Shown here: piece after piece, positions 1 to 7,689 of the stretch
How the letters are laid out: every line of letters begins with the position of its first letter
How positions within the stretch are numbered: the stretch's first letter is position 1
Source: Saccharicrinis sp.
Lineage (GTDB): Bacteria > Bacteroidota > Bacteroidia > Bacteroidales > Marinilabiliaceae
Assembly (NCBI GenBank): GCA_024635585.1
Contig: JAGXIP010000144.1
Location: 1 to 40,222 of the forward strand
Direction: 5' to 3'
DNA length: 40,222 nt
Translations under genes and position numbers: made by a program
Notes under the pieces: model-generated
Told to the model about the DNA's origin: nothing
Seen by the model: only the letters and a program-made list of their open reading frames with translations
Databases searched by the model: none

Positions 1-285
1 AAAAAAGTAGTGGTTATCGAAGATTTGATATCTACCGGCGGAAGCAGCCTAAAAGCTGTAGATGCACTACGCGATGCAGGTTGCGAGGTGCTGGGTATGG
101 TGGCCATATTTACCTATGGATTTAAAACCGCCGAAGAAAACTTTGCCAAAAACCAAGTAGAGCTGCACACACTTAGCAACTACCAAGCACTGATAGAAGT
201 GGCAGCAGCTACCGGTTATGTATCCTCAGAAGATGTAAAAACGCTAAGCAACTGGAGAGTAGACCCTGCCAATTGGGGAAAATAG
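1..285 (+). CDS. pyrE: Orotate phosphoribosyltransferase, C-terminal part
   Basis: PyrE joins orotate to PRPP to give orotidine 5'-monophosphate in cytosolic pyrimidine synthesis. The frame is open from base 1, so the N-terminus lies outside the window. The first visible residues contain the PRPP-binding signature VVIEDLISTGGSS (VhhhDDhhTTG type, here with ED), followed by the usual C-terminal helix/strand region ending NWGK. About 94 residues are visible out of roughly 210 expected. The following SRPBCC, birA, rsfS, ftsH and cdsA order is the conserved pyrE neighbourhood of Bacteroidetes (known from the family), which supports the call. No odd features are seen in the visible part. Confidence 0.93.
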   Translation, partial: KKVVVIEDLISTGGSSLKAVDALRDAGCEVLGMVAIFTYGFKTAEENFAKNQVELHTLSNYQALIEVAAATGYVSSEDVKTLSNWRVDPANWGK

Positions 286-692
286 TGTTTTTTTAACGAA
301 GTGTTTAAAAACTAATGCAGCAATCCGCCGATTAGCATGTTTTGATATGCGATAGCAGATTTGTGATTGGCGATTTGTGATAGCAGATTGCTGAGCTATT
401 CTGCTATCCGCAAGTTTCTTGAATTAGTTGCTATATAATAAGGTTATCTGCAATTTCTCCTACTAAGGTTTTAAAAAAATAGAAATAAGCTTTCAATTAT
501 ATTTAGTAAACCTATTTTTTCGAAATAAACCTTAGTAGCATAAGATAAACACCTAACAAAGACCTTATTACCCTATTTTTAGACAAAGCAATACAACCAA
601 AATAATTTGGTTGTATCTGGAAAATAGTGGGTATTTCAAGGATTACATAGTTGGGCCTGTCTCAAACGTTCAGAATATCCAATATTGATTCA

Positions 693-736
693 TTACCGTT
701 CGCTTTCCGAATGCAAGTTCGGAAAGCGAACGGTAA
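693..736. repeat. Perfect 19-bp inverted repeat (hairpin, 6-nt loop)
   Basis: The arm TTACCGTTCGCTTTCCGAA at 693-711 is exactly complementary to 718-736, with loop TGCAAG at 712-717. A 19-bp perfect stem in an AT-rich intergenic region is well above chance. There is no T-run on either side, so it is not a classical terminator. It could be a REP-like element, an RNA-stability hairpin or a protein-binding palindrome. Confidence 0.85.
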
Positions 737-740
737 AAGC

Positions 741-793
741 ATAGTCCTTTAGGGCTATGTGAATTAATAGCAGTAAGTAAAAGGCTTTAAGCC
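741..793. repeat. Pair of mini-hairpins with TTTA loops
   Basis: ATAGTCC-TTTA-GGGCTAT (741-758, one G-U pair) is followed about 24 bases later by GGC-TTTAA-GCC (783-793). On the opposite strand this reads as two stems with TAAA loops split by an AT-rich spacer, the same layout as 6071-6122. The arms differ between loci while the loop and spacing persist. Confidence 0.6.
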
Positions 794-880
794 CGACCTG
801 TATTGTATTGCTGACTGTTTTACTCAAGCTTTTTTTCGATTATCCACTACAAATCATATACAGCCAAAATAATTTAAACT

Positions 881-1291
881 ATGACAAAATTTGAAAGCGA
901 TATAAAAATTGCCCCGCACAGTCAAGAAAAGATTTTTTCTTTTATCTCCAACTTCAATAATTTTGAAGATCTGATACCACAGGATAAAATAAAAGATTGG
1001 GAAAGCACCGAGGACACCTGCCGTTTTAAGGTGGATGGCATTGGCGAAGCTGGCCTTAAAATCATTGAAAAAGAACCATTCAAAACCGTTAAATTTTCTA
1101 CAGACGGAAAAGTACCTTTCAATTTCTTCCTCTGGGTACAGCTAAAAGAAGTAGCCGATAACGATACCCGCATAAAATTGACCTTAAAAGCCGATTTAAA
1201 CCCCATGATGAAAATGGTGGTAGCCAAACCGATAAATAAGTTTTTAAATATGCTGGGCGACTCTATTGCCGGGTATCATTATGAGAAATAA
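881..1291 (+). CDS. SRPBCC (START-like) superfamily protein
   Basis: A 136-residue soluble protein with the helix-grip pattern of the SRPBCC superfamily. An N-terminal strand (KFESDIKIAPHSQEKIFSFI) leads into a helix of the 'aeevfefisdf' type, followed by alternating strands (FKVDGIGEAGLKI, KTVKFSTDG, FFLWVQLKE, RIKLTLKADL) and a long C-terminal helix. These proteins bind hydrophobic ligands, but the ligand here is unknown. In Bacteroidetes a 'polyketide cyclase/SRPBCC' gene commonly sits between pyrE and birA, which fits. The start at 881 gives the whole fold with no extension. No signal peptide is visible. Confidence 0.85.
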   Translation: MTKFESDIKIAPHSQEKIFSFISNFNNFEDLIPQDKIKDWESTEDTCRFKVDGIGEAGLKIIEKEPFKTVKFSTDGKVPFNFFLWVQLKEVADNDTRIKLTLKADLNPMMKMVVAKPINKFLNMLGDSIAGYHYEK

Positions 1292-1306
1292 TTAACTTTT
1301 TAAAAA

Positions 1307-1495
1307 ATGAATTATCTTAATTCTGTTACAGCGTGCTTTATTAATTGGATTGCTAAAATAGGAAAAAATATTATTCCTATACCACTCTACAGATGCAACT
1401 TGCTCGATGCTACCGAGCACGAATTGTTTTCAAAAAGAAATGAGGCACGTCTGGATTCGGCTATCCGCGACCTAAAAAAAGTTTCATTATTTTAA
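1307..1495 (+). CDS. Possible small hypothetical protein (62 aa)
   Basis: A 62-codon ATG frame begins 15 bases after the SRPBCC gene. The product has a mildly hydrophobic N-terminal half (ACFINWIAKIGKNIIPIPLY) and a charged C-terminal half (EHELFSKRNEARLDSAIRDLKK). I do not recognise it. Position and composition are compatible with a small real gene, but no family match, promoter or ribosome-binding site supports it, and it may be a chance frame. Confidence 0.25.
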   Translation: MNYLNSVTACFINWIAKIGKNIIPIPLYRCNLLDATEHELFSKRNEARLDSAIRDLKKVSLF

Positions 1496-1567
1496 AATGG
1501 GTTGTATAATATTCTGGTTCTGTATGATTTATAGCGGGTGTCAGGATAATATTATTGAGCCCATTTA

Positions 1568-1600
1568 GAGCCTGCTCCGCCTTAGCGGAGGCTCTTGTTT
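1568..1600 (+). terminator. Candidate intrinsic terminator
   Basis: GAGCC(TGC)TCCGC, loop CTTA, GCGGAGGCTC forms a 10-bp GC-rich stem with a 3-base bulge, followed by TTGTTT. It lies downstream of the SRPBCC gene and the small ORF. The T-tract is short, so confidence is moderate. Confidence 0.5.
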
Positions 1601-1660
1601 AACGTCATTTTCACCCAGCAATCCCCTACTGCCGCCGGGCAGACATACGGGACTATTCAA

Positions 1661-1775
1661 ATTAAATCCGGCTGCTGCTGGATTTAATGTCTTTACCACA
1701 AAGTGGTAAAATATGAATAGCCATGGGTAAAATCCATGGTAAATTCATTAGGAATATGAACCCCAAAGTGGGTTC
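1661..1775. repeat. Run of four adjacent short inverted repeats
   Basis: ATTAAATCC/GGATTTAAT (1661-1669/1680-1688), TTTACCAC/GTGGTAAA (1692-1699/1703-1710, loop AAA), CCATGG/CCATGG (1721-1726/1733-1738) and GAACCC/GGGTTC (1758-1763/1770-1775). Each has different arms, spaced by about 4 to 20 bases. The layout resembles a tandem set of mini-hairpins rather than one long structure. Confidence 0.7.
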
Positions 1776-1834
1776 AATATTTATTTTTAAATAGATGTGT
1801 TACCCACTATAATCCATATAGCACCCTTTATTAT

Positions 1835-2596
1835 TCAGTTATCACTCTTCCTAACCACAAACTCCACTTCTTTAAAAGCATAGCTCCGCCTTTCGCCTAT
1901 GTCGGTTATTAACTCTAGATGCCCGTAGGGGTTAATTCCCGCAATCGAAGCTAAAAATACCCCATTTTCATCTCTATAAGGATGGAAGCCCTGTTTCCGA
2001 TAAAGCTCACCTAAGTACATGTCGTCAAGCGCATGGGCATTGGAACTCTTCAATACATCAATGTACTTTTCTAAGCTTTGTAGCACCTGCATTAAAAGTT
2101 TTTCTAACTCAAGCTCTTGACCCACAATAGTTTTTAAAGATAAAGGGTTAGGTGCATTGCTCACAAAAATAGTTTGGTTCACATTTATACCAACCCCAAT
2201 AATGCAGGAACTAATCACATCTCGACTAAGAGAATTCTCAATTAAAATCCCACCTATTTTTTTATCCTGATAATAAATGTCGTTGGGCCACTTTATGAAA
2301 AATTCAGACCCATATTCTTTTAAAGCTTCCAATATTCCTAACGACACCGCTTTTGAAATTAAGAACTGCTGGTGTATCTGTATATAGGTTGGCTTAAGTA
2401 ACAAGCTAAAAGTGAGGTTTTTATCCTGCTCACTTTCCCAATGGTTGCCTACCTGCCCCTTACCAGCCGTTTGACTGCCACACACCACAACAGTGTATTC
2501 ATCCAAAGATTCCTTTTGGTGCAGCCATTTGAGGGTTTGGTTTGTAGATGCGAGTGCCGGAAACCGTAATAGGTTAAAATTATTCTTACATGACAT
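1835..2596 (-). CDS. birA: Biotin--[acetyl-CoA-carboxylase] ligase
   Basis: Activates biotin with ATP to biotinyl-AMP and transfers it to the lysine of biotin carboxyl carrier proteins in the cytosol. The 253-residue protein has the biotin/ATP loop GKGQVGNHW (about 45-53, GRGRxGRxW type), KWPND (102-106) and KKIGGILIE (112-120, with the biotin-contacting lysine region), then a short C-terminal beta-barrel domain. It starts directly with the catalytic domain and lacks the N-terminal winged helix of E. coli BirA, so it is a monofunctional (group I) ligase without repressor function. It is divergent from rsfS, with a candidate promoter at 2666-2673. Confidence 0.93.
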   Translation of the reverse strand: MSCKNNFNLLRFPALASTNQTLKWLHQKESLDEYTVVVCGSQTAGKGQVGNHWESEQDKNLTFSLLLKPTYIQIHQQFLISKAVSLGILEALKEYGSEFFIKWPNDIYYQDKKIGGILIENSLSRDVISSCIIGVGINVNQTIFVSNAPNPLSLKTIVGQELELEKLLMQVLQSLEKYIDVLKSSNAHALDDMYLGELYRKQGFHPYRDENGVFLASIAGINPYGHLELITDIGERRSYAFKEVEFVVRKSDN

Positions 2597-2771
2597 GCTT
2601 CATTTCATAGTTGCGCCAATATGTCACATGGCAGTTGATAAAAACTAACTCACAAAAGAGGTCAACAAAAGTAGTTAGTAAAAGCGAATATAAAAATGTA
2701 GTATCTTTGTGTTTTTGTAGTAAATTAGCGGATTCAAAAATACAACATAATTGTAAAGAGGTATAAAATTA
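2597..2771. promoter_or_regulatory. Divergent promoter region birA / rsfS
   Basis: Two matches to the Bacteroidetes -7 element TAnnTTTG face in opposite directions. TATCTTTG at 2702-2709 (plus) lies 62 bases before rsfS, and TACTTTTG at 2673-2666 (minus) lies about 70 bases before birA. Neither has a well-placed -33 TTG, so these are candidates only. Confidence 0.5.
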
Positions 2772-3146
2772 ATGATAAAACAAGAGAACAACCAAACTAA
2801 ACAATTGGTAGATCGGGTTGTTGAGGGTATTCAAGAGCAGAAGGGCACAAATATTGCAATCCTCGACATGCGAAAAATTGACGGCAGCATTTGCGATTAT
2901 TTTATTATCTGCGATGGCAGTAGCAATACCCAAGTAGAAGCCATTAGCAATTCAGTTGATGTTTATGTGGGCAAAAAACTGAATGAAAAACCATTTCACA
3001 TTGAAGGAAGACAAAATGCCGAATGGGTTTTAGTTGATTACGTGGACGTAATTGTTCATGTTTTTCAGCGACCTATACGCGCTTTTTATAACCTCGAGGG
3101 TTTATGGGCAGATGCCAAACGTACAGACATCGAGAATTTATTTTAG
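2772..3146 (+). CDS. rsfS: Ribosome silencing factor RsfS
   Basis: RsfS (DUF143/Iojap family) binds ribosomal protein uL14 and blocks joining of the 50S and 30S subunits when nutrients are scarce. The 124-residue protein has the family pattern: the segment CDYFIICDGSSNTQVEAI (about 42-59), then GRQNAEWVLVDYVDVIVHVF (about 83-102), and the terminal YNLEGLWADA. Length matches the family. It lies 22 bases before ftsH and is probably co-transcribed with it, as in most Bacteroidetes. The ATG at 2772 gives the normal N-terminus. Confidence 0.95.
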   Translation: MIKQENNQTKQLVDRVVEGIQEQKGTNIAILDMRKIDGSICDYFIICDGSSNTQVEAISNSVDVYVGKKLNEKPFHIEGRQNAEWVLVDYVDVIVHVFQRPIRAFYNLEGLWADAKRTDIENLF

Positions 3147-3168
3147 TAAGTTATTTATTATTTTCCGA

Positions 3169-5244
3169 ATGAGCGAAGAACAAAAACAAAAAAACGAACC
3201 TGTTAATCAGGGCGGAAGCAATACAAATCCTAAGTTTCCAAAGTTTAACGGGTACTGGATATACGGCATCATCTTACTTTTACTGATTTCATTTTTTATG
3301 GTGAAACAAGAGGGTGTGGTAAAGAAAATGCCCTACAGTAAGTTTATCGAAAAGGTATTGCCATCCGGCGATATTGAGATGTTGACAGTTATCACCAATG
3401 AAAATGCCTTGGAGGTAGTCATCAAAAAAAATAAACTCGAAAATTACAAGGACGATTTTGGGGATACCTATTCTACTTTAACAGAAGGCACTCCTCATTT
3501 TTTTGTAAAAGTACCATCCATCGACAGTTTTGTGGAAGACCTGCGACGCGTGGAGCAGAGCCAAGGTATATCCATACCCAACAACTACGAGCAGCGATCG
3601 AATTATTTTAACGAAATATTGGGCTTTTTATGGCCATTATTGCTTTTGCTTATTATCTGGGTGTTTATTTTCCGGAAAATGGGAGCGCAAGGTGGCGGAG
3701 GTGGAGCTGGTAACATTTTTAACGTAGGTAAATCCCGCGCCAAAATTTTCGACAAAGAAGCCGAAATTAAAGTCAACTTTACAGATGTGGCCGGTCTGGC
3801 CGAAGCAAAACAGGAGCTGGAAGAGATTGTAGAGTTTCTAAAGAAACCCGAAAAATTCACCAACCTAGGCGGTAAAATACCTAAGGGAGCACTTTTGGTA
3901 GGCCCTCCAGGAACAGGTAAAACCTTATTGGCCAAAGCCATTGCAGGTGAAGCCAACGTGCCGTTCTTTAGCATGTCTGGTTCTGATTTTGTAGAGATGT
4001 TTGTGGGTGTAGGCGCCTCACGGGTGCGCGACTTGTTTAAAAAAGCCAAAGAAAAAGCACCTTGTATCGTGTTTATTGATGAGATTGACGCCATAGGCCG
4101 AGCCAGAGGTAAAAACCCCAACATGGGTGGTAACGACGAACGAGAAAACACGCTAAACCAACTACTTACCGAGATGGACGGATTCGGCACCAACTCGGGT
4201 GTTATATTATTAGCAGCCACCAACCGTGCCGATATTTTGGATAGAGCTTTAATGAGAGCAGGCCGTTTTGACAGGCAAATTCATGTGGAGCTGCCTGATA
4301 TTAAAGAGCGCAAACAGATTTTTGAAGTGCACTTACGTCCGCTTAAGTTAAGCAATGAGGTTAAAGCATCCTTTTTGGCCAAGCAAACACCTGGATTTTC
4401 AGGAGCAGACATAGCCAACGTGTGTAACGAATCCGCCTTGATAGCCGCACGTGGTAATAAAAGTATTGTTGAAAAAGATGACTTCTTAAATGCCGTGGAC
4501 AGAATAGTAGGCGGATTAGAGAAAAAGAACAAAATCATATCAAAGGACGAGAAAAAAGCCATTGCCTATCATGAGGCAGGCCATGCCGCTACAAGTTGGC
4601 TATTGGAGTATGCACATCCTTTGGTAAAAGTAACTATCGTACCAAGGGGCAAAGCATTGGGAGCCGCCTGGTATCTGCCCGAAGAGCGCCAGCTTACCAC
4701 CACGGAGCAAATGTTAGACGAAATGTGCTCGGCCTTAGCAGGTAGAGCAGCCGAAGAATTGGAGTTTGGCAAAATTTCGACCGGTGCACTTAACGACCTC
4801 GAAAAAGTGACCAAACAAGCTTATGCCATGGTAACTTATTACGGTATGGGCAAAAAACTGGGTAATGTAAGTTATTTTGATTCGAGCGGTCAAAACGAAT
4901 ATGGCTTTACCAAACCTTACAGCGAAGAGACAGCCCAGGGCATTGACCAGGAAGTATCAGAAATAATTGAAAAACAGTACCAACGAGCCAAAAAAATACT
5001 TGTCGAAAACAAGGATAAACATGCACAATTGGCCAACCTGCTGCTGGAACGCGAAGTAATATTTAGCGAAGACCTGGAAACTATTTTCGGAAAACGGATG
5101 AGCAAGCACATTATTCAGTTTGATGAGAATGGTAGCGAAAAAAACCCTTTTGAGGATGAAGATGATGAAGATAATAAACCAAGCATAGAGGCTAAAACAG
5201 AAGAGAGCGAAATTACGGACAAGGCAGAAAATAAAAAACAATAA
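3169..5244 (+). CDS. ftsH: ATP-dependent zinc metalloprotease FtsH
   Basis: Membrane-anchored AAA+ protease that unfolds and degrades membrane and short-lived cytosolic proteins. The start is taken at 3169, giving 691 residues; the open frame continues upstream into rsfS, but that extension is not family-like. Visible features: first membrane segment at about 30-45; periplasmic domain; second membrane segment before a Gly-rich linker (about 145-185); Walker A GPPGTGKT (245-252); Walker B with D304-E305; the ATNRADILDRAL...GRFDR second region of homology; zinc site HEAGH (468-472) with third ligand D543 (in ALNDLE). The C-terminus is an acidic tail (EDEDDEDN). The stop lies 6 bases before cdsA. 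Confidence 0.97.
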   Translation: MSEEQKQKNEPVNQGGSNTNPKFPKFNGYWIYGIILLLLISFFMVKQEGVVKKMPYSKFIEKVLPSGDIEMLTVITNENALEVVIKKNKLENYKDDFGDTYSTLTEGTPHFFVKVPSIDSFVEDLRRVEQSQGISIPNNYEQRSNYFNEILGFLWPLLLLLIIWVFIFRKMGAQGGGGGAGNIFNVGKSRAKIFDKEAEIKVNFTDVAGLAEAKQELEEIVEFLKKPEKFTNLGGKIPKGALLVGPPGTGKTLLAKAIAGEANVPFFSMSGSDFVEMFVGVGASRVRDLFKKAKEKAPCIVFIDEIDAIGRARGKNPNMGGNDERENTLNQLLTEMDGFGTNSGVILLAATNRADILDRALMRAGRFDRQIHVELPDIKERKQIFEVHLRPLKLSNEVKASFLAKQTPGFSGADIANVCNESALIAARGNKSIVEKDDFLNAVDRIVGGLEKKNKIISKDEKKAIAYHEAGHAATSWLLEYAHPLVKVTIVPRGKALGAAWYLPEERQLTTTEQMLDEMCSALAGRAAEELEFGKISTGALNDLEKVTKQAYAMVTYYGMGKKLGNVSYFDSSGQNEYGFTKPYSEETAQGIDQEVSEIIEKQYQRAKKILVENKDKHAQLANLLLEREVIFSEDLETIFGKRMSKHIIQFDENGSEKNPFEDEDDEDNKPSIEAKTEESEITDKAENKKQ

Positions 5245-5250
5245 GTATAG

Positions 5251-6063
5251 ATGAGTAATTTTTGGCAACGTGCCCTAACAGGTCTCTTATTTGTTATCGT
5301 AATTGCAGGTGGAATTTACTATCATCCATTTTCATATTTTGCGATTTTCTTTCTAGTAGTTATAGCTGGGGTATATTAACTAAACCAATTTCTAGCCAAA
5401 GCCGATATTAAAATCGACTTTGGTTCGGCTTTGGCGATAGCAATATTTGCCTATGCTTCCTCTTTCCTTGTTCAATCCGGCATATCCAAACCAGCTATCT
5501 ACTTTATATTAATACCCTTGATTTCCATCCTGTTTATTAGAGAATTATTTAAGGAAATCAATACACCATTTACCAATATAGGAGCCGGACTATTGGTTGC
5601 CCTGTACATAGGTGCACCATTTGCATTAATGCACAATTTAGCCTTTTACGAAGGGAATTATAACTATCAATTACCCTTATCGGTATTTATTTTAGTTTGG
5701 ATAAACGATACGGGTGCATATGTTACCGGGATAAGCATTGGCCGTCATAAATTTTTTAAGCGCATATCGCCTAAAAAAACATGGGAAGGAACCATTGGAG
5801 GCTTTGTTTTTACCCTAATCGCCGCCTATGTTATATCTTTATTTTGGAAAGAATTGCACTGGGCGCATTGGATTAATTTTGGAGGAATTATATCTGTTAT
5901 GGCAGTCTTAGGCGACCTAATTGAATCTATGTTTAAACGCTGCATCAACATAAAGGACTCCGGTTCTTTTTTTCCGGGGCATGGTGGATTGTTAGACCGT
6001 TTTGATGCTGTTATTTTTGCCCTCCCCATGGCCGTATTTTACATTGAAGTTTTTGTAAGGTAG
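5251..6063 (+). pseudogene. cdsA: Phosphatidate cytidylyltransferase interrupted by an in-frame stop
   Basis: CdsA makes CDP-diacylglycerol from CTP and phosphatidate in the inner membrane. An ATG at 5251, six bases after ftsH, opens a frame (MSNFWQRALTG, then a membrane segment) that meets TAA at 5377-5379 (codon 43). The same frame then continues without another stop to 6063. With codon 43 read as an amino acid the product would be 270 residues, normal for the family. The C-terminal half carries the full signature: SPKKTWEGTIGG and then SMFKRCINIKDSGSFFPGHGGLLDRFDA. Family alignment suggests Glu (GAA) at this position, so one G-to-T change explains the stop. The downstream part could only start at TTG 5431 (codon 61) or ATG 5629. 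It may be a sequencing error, a recent mutation or readthrough. Confidence 0.85.
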
Positions 6064-6070
6064 AAAGATT

Positions 6071-6122
6071 GGGCTAAAGTCCGATATGAATACAATAAAG
6101 TTCTCCGGGATAAATCCCGGAG
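6071..6122. repeat. Pair of mini-hairpins with TAAA loops
   Basis: GGGC-TAAA-GTCC (6071-6082, one G-U pair), a 20-base AT-rich spacer, then CTCCGGGA-TAAA-TCCCGGAG (6103-6122, perfect 8-bp stem). No U-tract follows, so it is not a standard terminator, although it directly follows cdsA. The arrangement matches the reverse complement of 741-793. Confidence 0.65.
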
Positions 6123-6182
6123 CTAGTTATAATACCTTAAAAGTTAAAATAAAATTGTGCATCAATACCAATTTCTTGGATG

Positions 6183-6190
6183 TATCTTTG
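6183..6190 (+). promoter_or_regulatory. Candidate -7 promoter element (TATCTTTG)
   Basis: An exact match to TAnnTTTG ends four bases before the helicase ATG at 6195. Transcription starting about 5-7 bases after the element would give an mRNA with almost no leader. The nearest TTG (6155-6157) is 25 bases upstream, a little too far. Confidence 0.5.
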
Positions 6191-6194
6191 CACC

Positions 6195-7511
6195 ATGCAC
6201 AAAAACAGAAAACAATATTTGGATAAGCTGGGTATTTCCACCCTTAACCCCATGCAAAATAAGGCCATTGCGGCCATAGAACAAAATAAAGACCTTGTAT
6301 TGTTGGCTCCAACAGGCTCGGGCAAAACATTAGCATTTTTACTTCCTTTGCTGGATAAGCTACGGCTTGATTTGGAACAAACACAAGTACTTATATTAGC
6401 TCCCGCACGCGAATTAGCACTACAACTGGAGCAGGTGATAAAAAGCTTGGGATCGGCCTGTAAAACGCTGTGTTGTTATGGTGGACATTTAATACAAACA
6501 GAAAGAAACAGCCTAAAACATCCACCCCACATCATTGTGGGAACGCCCGGCAGGATTGCAGATCATGTGAGACGTGGGCATATCAACATCAATCATATCA
6601 AATATCTGGTTTTAGACGAGTTTGACAAAGCTTTGGAACTAGGTTTTCAAAGTGAGATGCAAGATATTATCAGTGAACTCAATGCAGTACAACAACGCAT
6701 ACTTACCTCGGCCACCAATATCAACGAAATACCAACTTTTGTGAGGATGAAAGGATACGAAACGTTGGACTTTATTCCCAATAATCAGATTCAGGAAAAC
6801 TTGACATTGAAGGGAGTGCGGGCAGAGGCCAAGGATAAACTGGATGCTTTTTTTAAGTTAGCCTGTATGTTGGGTAATGAGCCTATGGTTGTTTTTGTGA
6901 ACCATCGTGAGGCAGCCGACAGGATTAGTACCCACCTAAATGACATGGGTCTTGCTCACGATATATTCCATGGTGGATTGAAACAGGAGGATAGAGAGAA
7001 GGCGCTTATTAAATTCCGAAATGGAAGCCATCATATTTTGCTCACTACCGATTTGGCCTCAAGGGGCTTGGACATTCCCGATATTAAATATGTAATTCAT
7101 TACCACCTACCCACCCAAAAAGAGGCGTTTATCCATCGTAATGGCCGCACAGCGCGCATGAAGGCTTCTGGTATTGCCTATCTTGTTTTGGGCAATGATG
7201 AACCCATACCCGAATATATTGAGGATAGTTTTGCTTTTGACACTTTAGCGGAAGATGAACCTTTGCCAACCCTTCCCGATTGGCAAACGATATATGTTGA
7301 TCATGGTAAAAAAGACAAAATTAACAAAGTAGATATTGTTGGCCTTTTTATGAAAAAAGGAGAACTGCAAAAAGAAGATATTGGTCTTATTGATGTTTTG
7401 GACTTTTCATCTTTTGTGGCCGTAAAACGCTATAAAGTAAAACAACTGATTAATACATTACAAAACGAACGAATTAAGGGAAAAAAATTGAGGATTATGA
7501 TTTCGACCTGA
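6195..7511 (+). CDS. DEAD-box ATP-dependent RNA helicase, DbpA-like C-terminus
   Basis: Unwinds RNA duplexes with ATP, probably in ribosome assembly. The ATG at 6195 is preferred to one at 6180 because the latter overlaps the promoter element; it gives 438 residues. Motifs in order: Q-motif region (LNPMQNKAI), motif I ATGSGKT-like PTGSGKT (39-45), Ia PARELAL, Ib TPGRIAD, motif II DEFD (141-144, Phe for Ala), III TSATN, IV VFVNHR, V TTDLASRGLDIP, VI HRNGRTAR. Residues from about 365 onward (WQTIYVDHGKKDKINKVDIVGLF...) match the DbpA RNA-binding domain, which in E. coli DbpA targets 23S rRNA helix 92. Motif III has Asn after TSAT. It stands alone; cdsA is upstream and the next gene is convergent. 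Confidence 0.92.
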   Translation: MHKNRKQYLDKLGISTLNPMQNKAIAAIEQNKDLVLLAPTGSGKTLAFLLPLLDKLRLDLEQTQVLILAPARELALQLEQVIKSLGSACKTLCCYGGHLIQTERNSLKHPPHIIVGTPGRIADHVRRGHININHIKYLVLDEFDKALELGFQSEMQDIISELNAVQQRILTSATNINEIPTFVRMKGYETLDFIPNNQIQENLTLKGVRAEAKDKLDAFFKLACMLGNEPMVVFVNHREAADRISTHLNDMGLAHDIFHGGLKQEDREKALIKFRNGSHHILLTTDLASRGLDIPDIKYVIHYHLPTQKEAFIHRNGRTARMKASGIAYLVLGNDEPIPEYIEDSFAFDTLAEDEPLPTLPDWQTIYVDHGKKDKINKVDIVGLFMKKGELQKEDIGLIDVLDFSSFVAVKRYKVKQLINTLQNERIKGKKLRIMIST

Positions 7512-7592
7512 GTGGGTGAAGGGCAAGGAGCTTGGGGCTTGGAGCTTGGGGCAAGGAGCGTATAACTTATAGCATATAGCGGAAAGTTTAGA
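7512..7592. repeat. Low-complexity GCTTGG/GCAAGG repeat tract
   Basis: Directly after the helicase stop come repeated words: GGGCAAGGAGCTTGG, GGCTTGGAGCTTGG, GGCAAGGAGCG, then TATAACTTATAGCATATAGC. The copies are imperfect 7-mers, suggesting replication slippage. No coding content. Comparable tracts follow ppsR (10976) and the folE-like gene (12132). Confidence 0.65.
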
Positions 7593-7621
7593 ATGAATGG
7601 AAAAGTGACATTTCCAATATT

Positions 7622-7659
7622 AAAAAAAGGCACACCTTACCGATGTACCTTTTTCTTTA
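7622..7659. terminator. Candidate bidirectional terminator
   Basis: AAAAAGGCAC pairs, with one mismatch, with GTACCTTTTT across a short loop, giving A- and T-rich flanks on both sides. It sits between the convergent helicase and the small secreted-protein gene, where a shared terminator is expected. The stem is weak in GC. Confidence 0.5.
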
Positions 7660-7689
7660 TTAAACCTTTAACTCTTGTGCGATGCACAA

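Larger units (their letters stand above)
286..880. other. 595-base gene-free stretch with repeats and hairpins
   Basis: No convincing ORF. From the 5' side it holds: a repeated-word tract at about 340-410, in which GATAGCAGATT occurs at 351-361 and 379-389 and GATAGCAGA (379-387) pairs with TCTGCTATC (400-408); an AT-rich stretch; a perfect 19-bp hairpin at 693-736; and two mini-hairpins with TTTA loops at 741-793. The hairpins have no clean U-tract, so a plain terminator role is uncertain. Confidence 0.8.
1496..1834. other. Convergent intergenic region packed with small hairpins
   Basis: This 339-base stretch lies between the plus-strand genes above and the minus-strand birA. It contains at least six small inverted repeats in succession: 1568-1594, 1629-1642, 1661-1688, 1692-1710, 1721-1738 and 1758-1775. 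No coding frame is supported. The first hairpin and the AT-rich tail near 1776-1795 could end transcription from either side. Confidence 0.75.

Noticed and set aside
3052-3168. N-terminal extension of ftsH overlapping rsfS
   Set aside because: The residues are the other frame of rsfS and unlike any FtsH N-terminus; ATG 3169 gives the normal protein.
3603-4223. 206-codon minus-strand frame inside ftsH
   Set aside because: Shadow of the strongly supported FtsH frame; rich in Ser/Pro/Leu with no family pattern.
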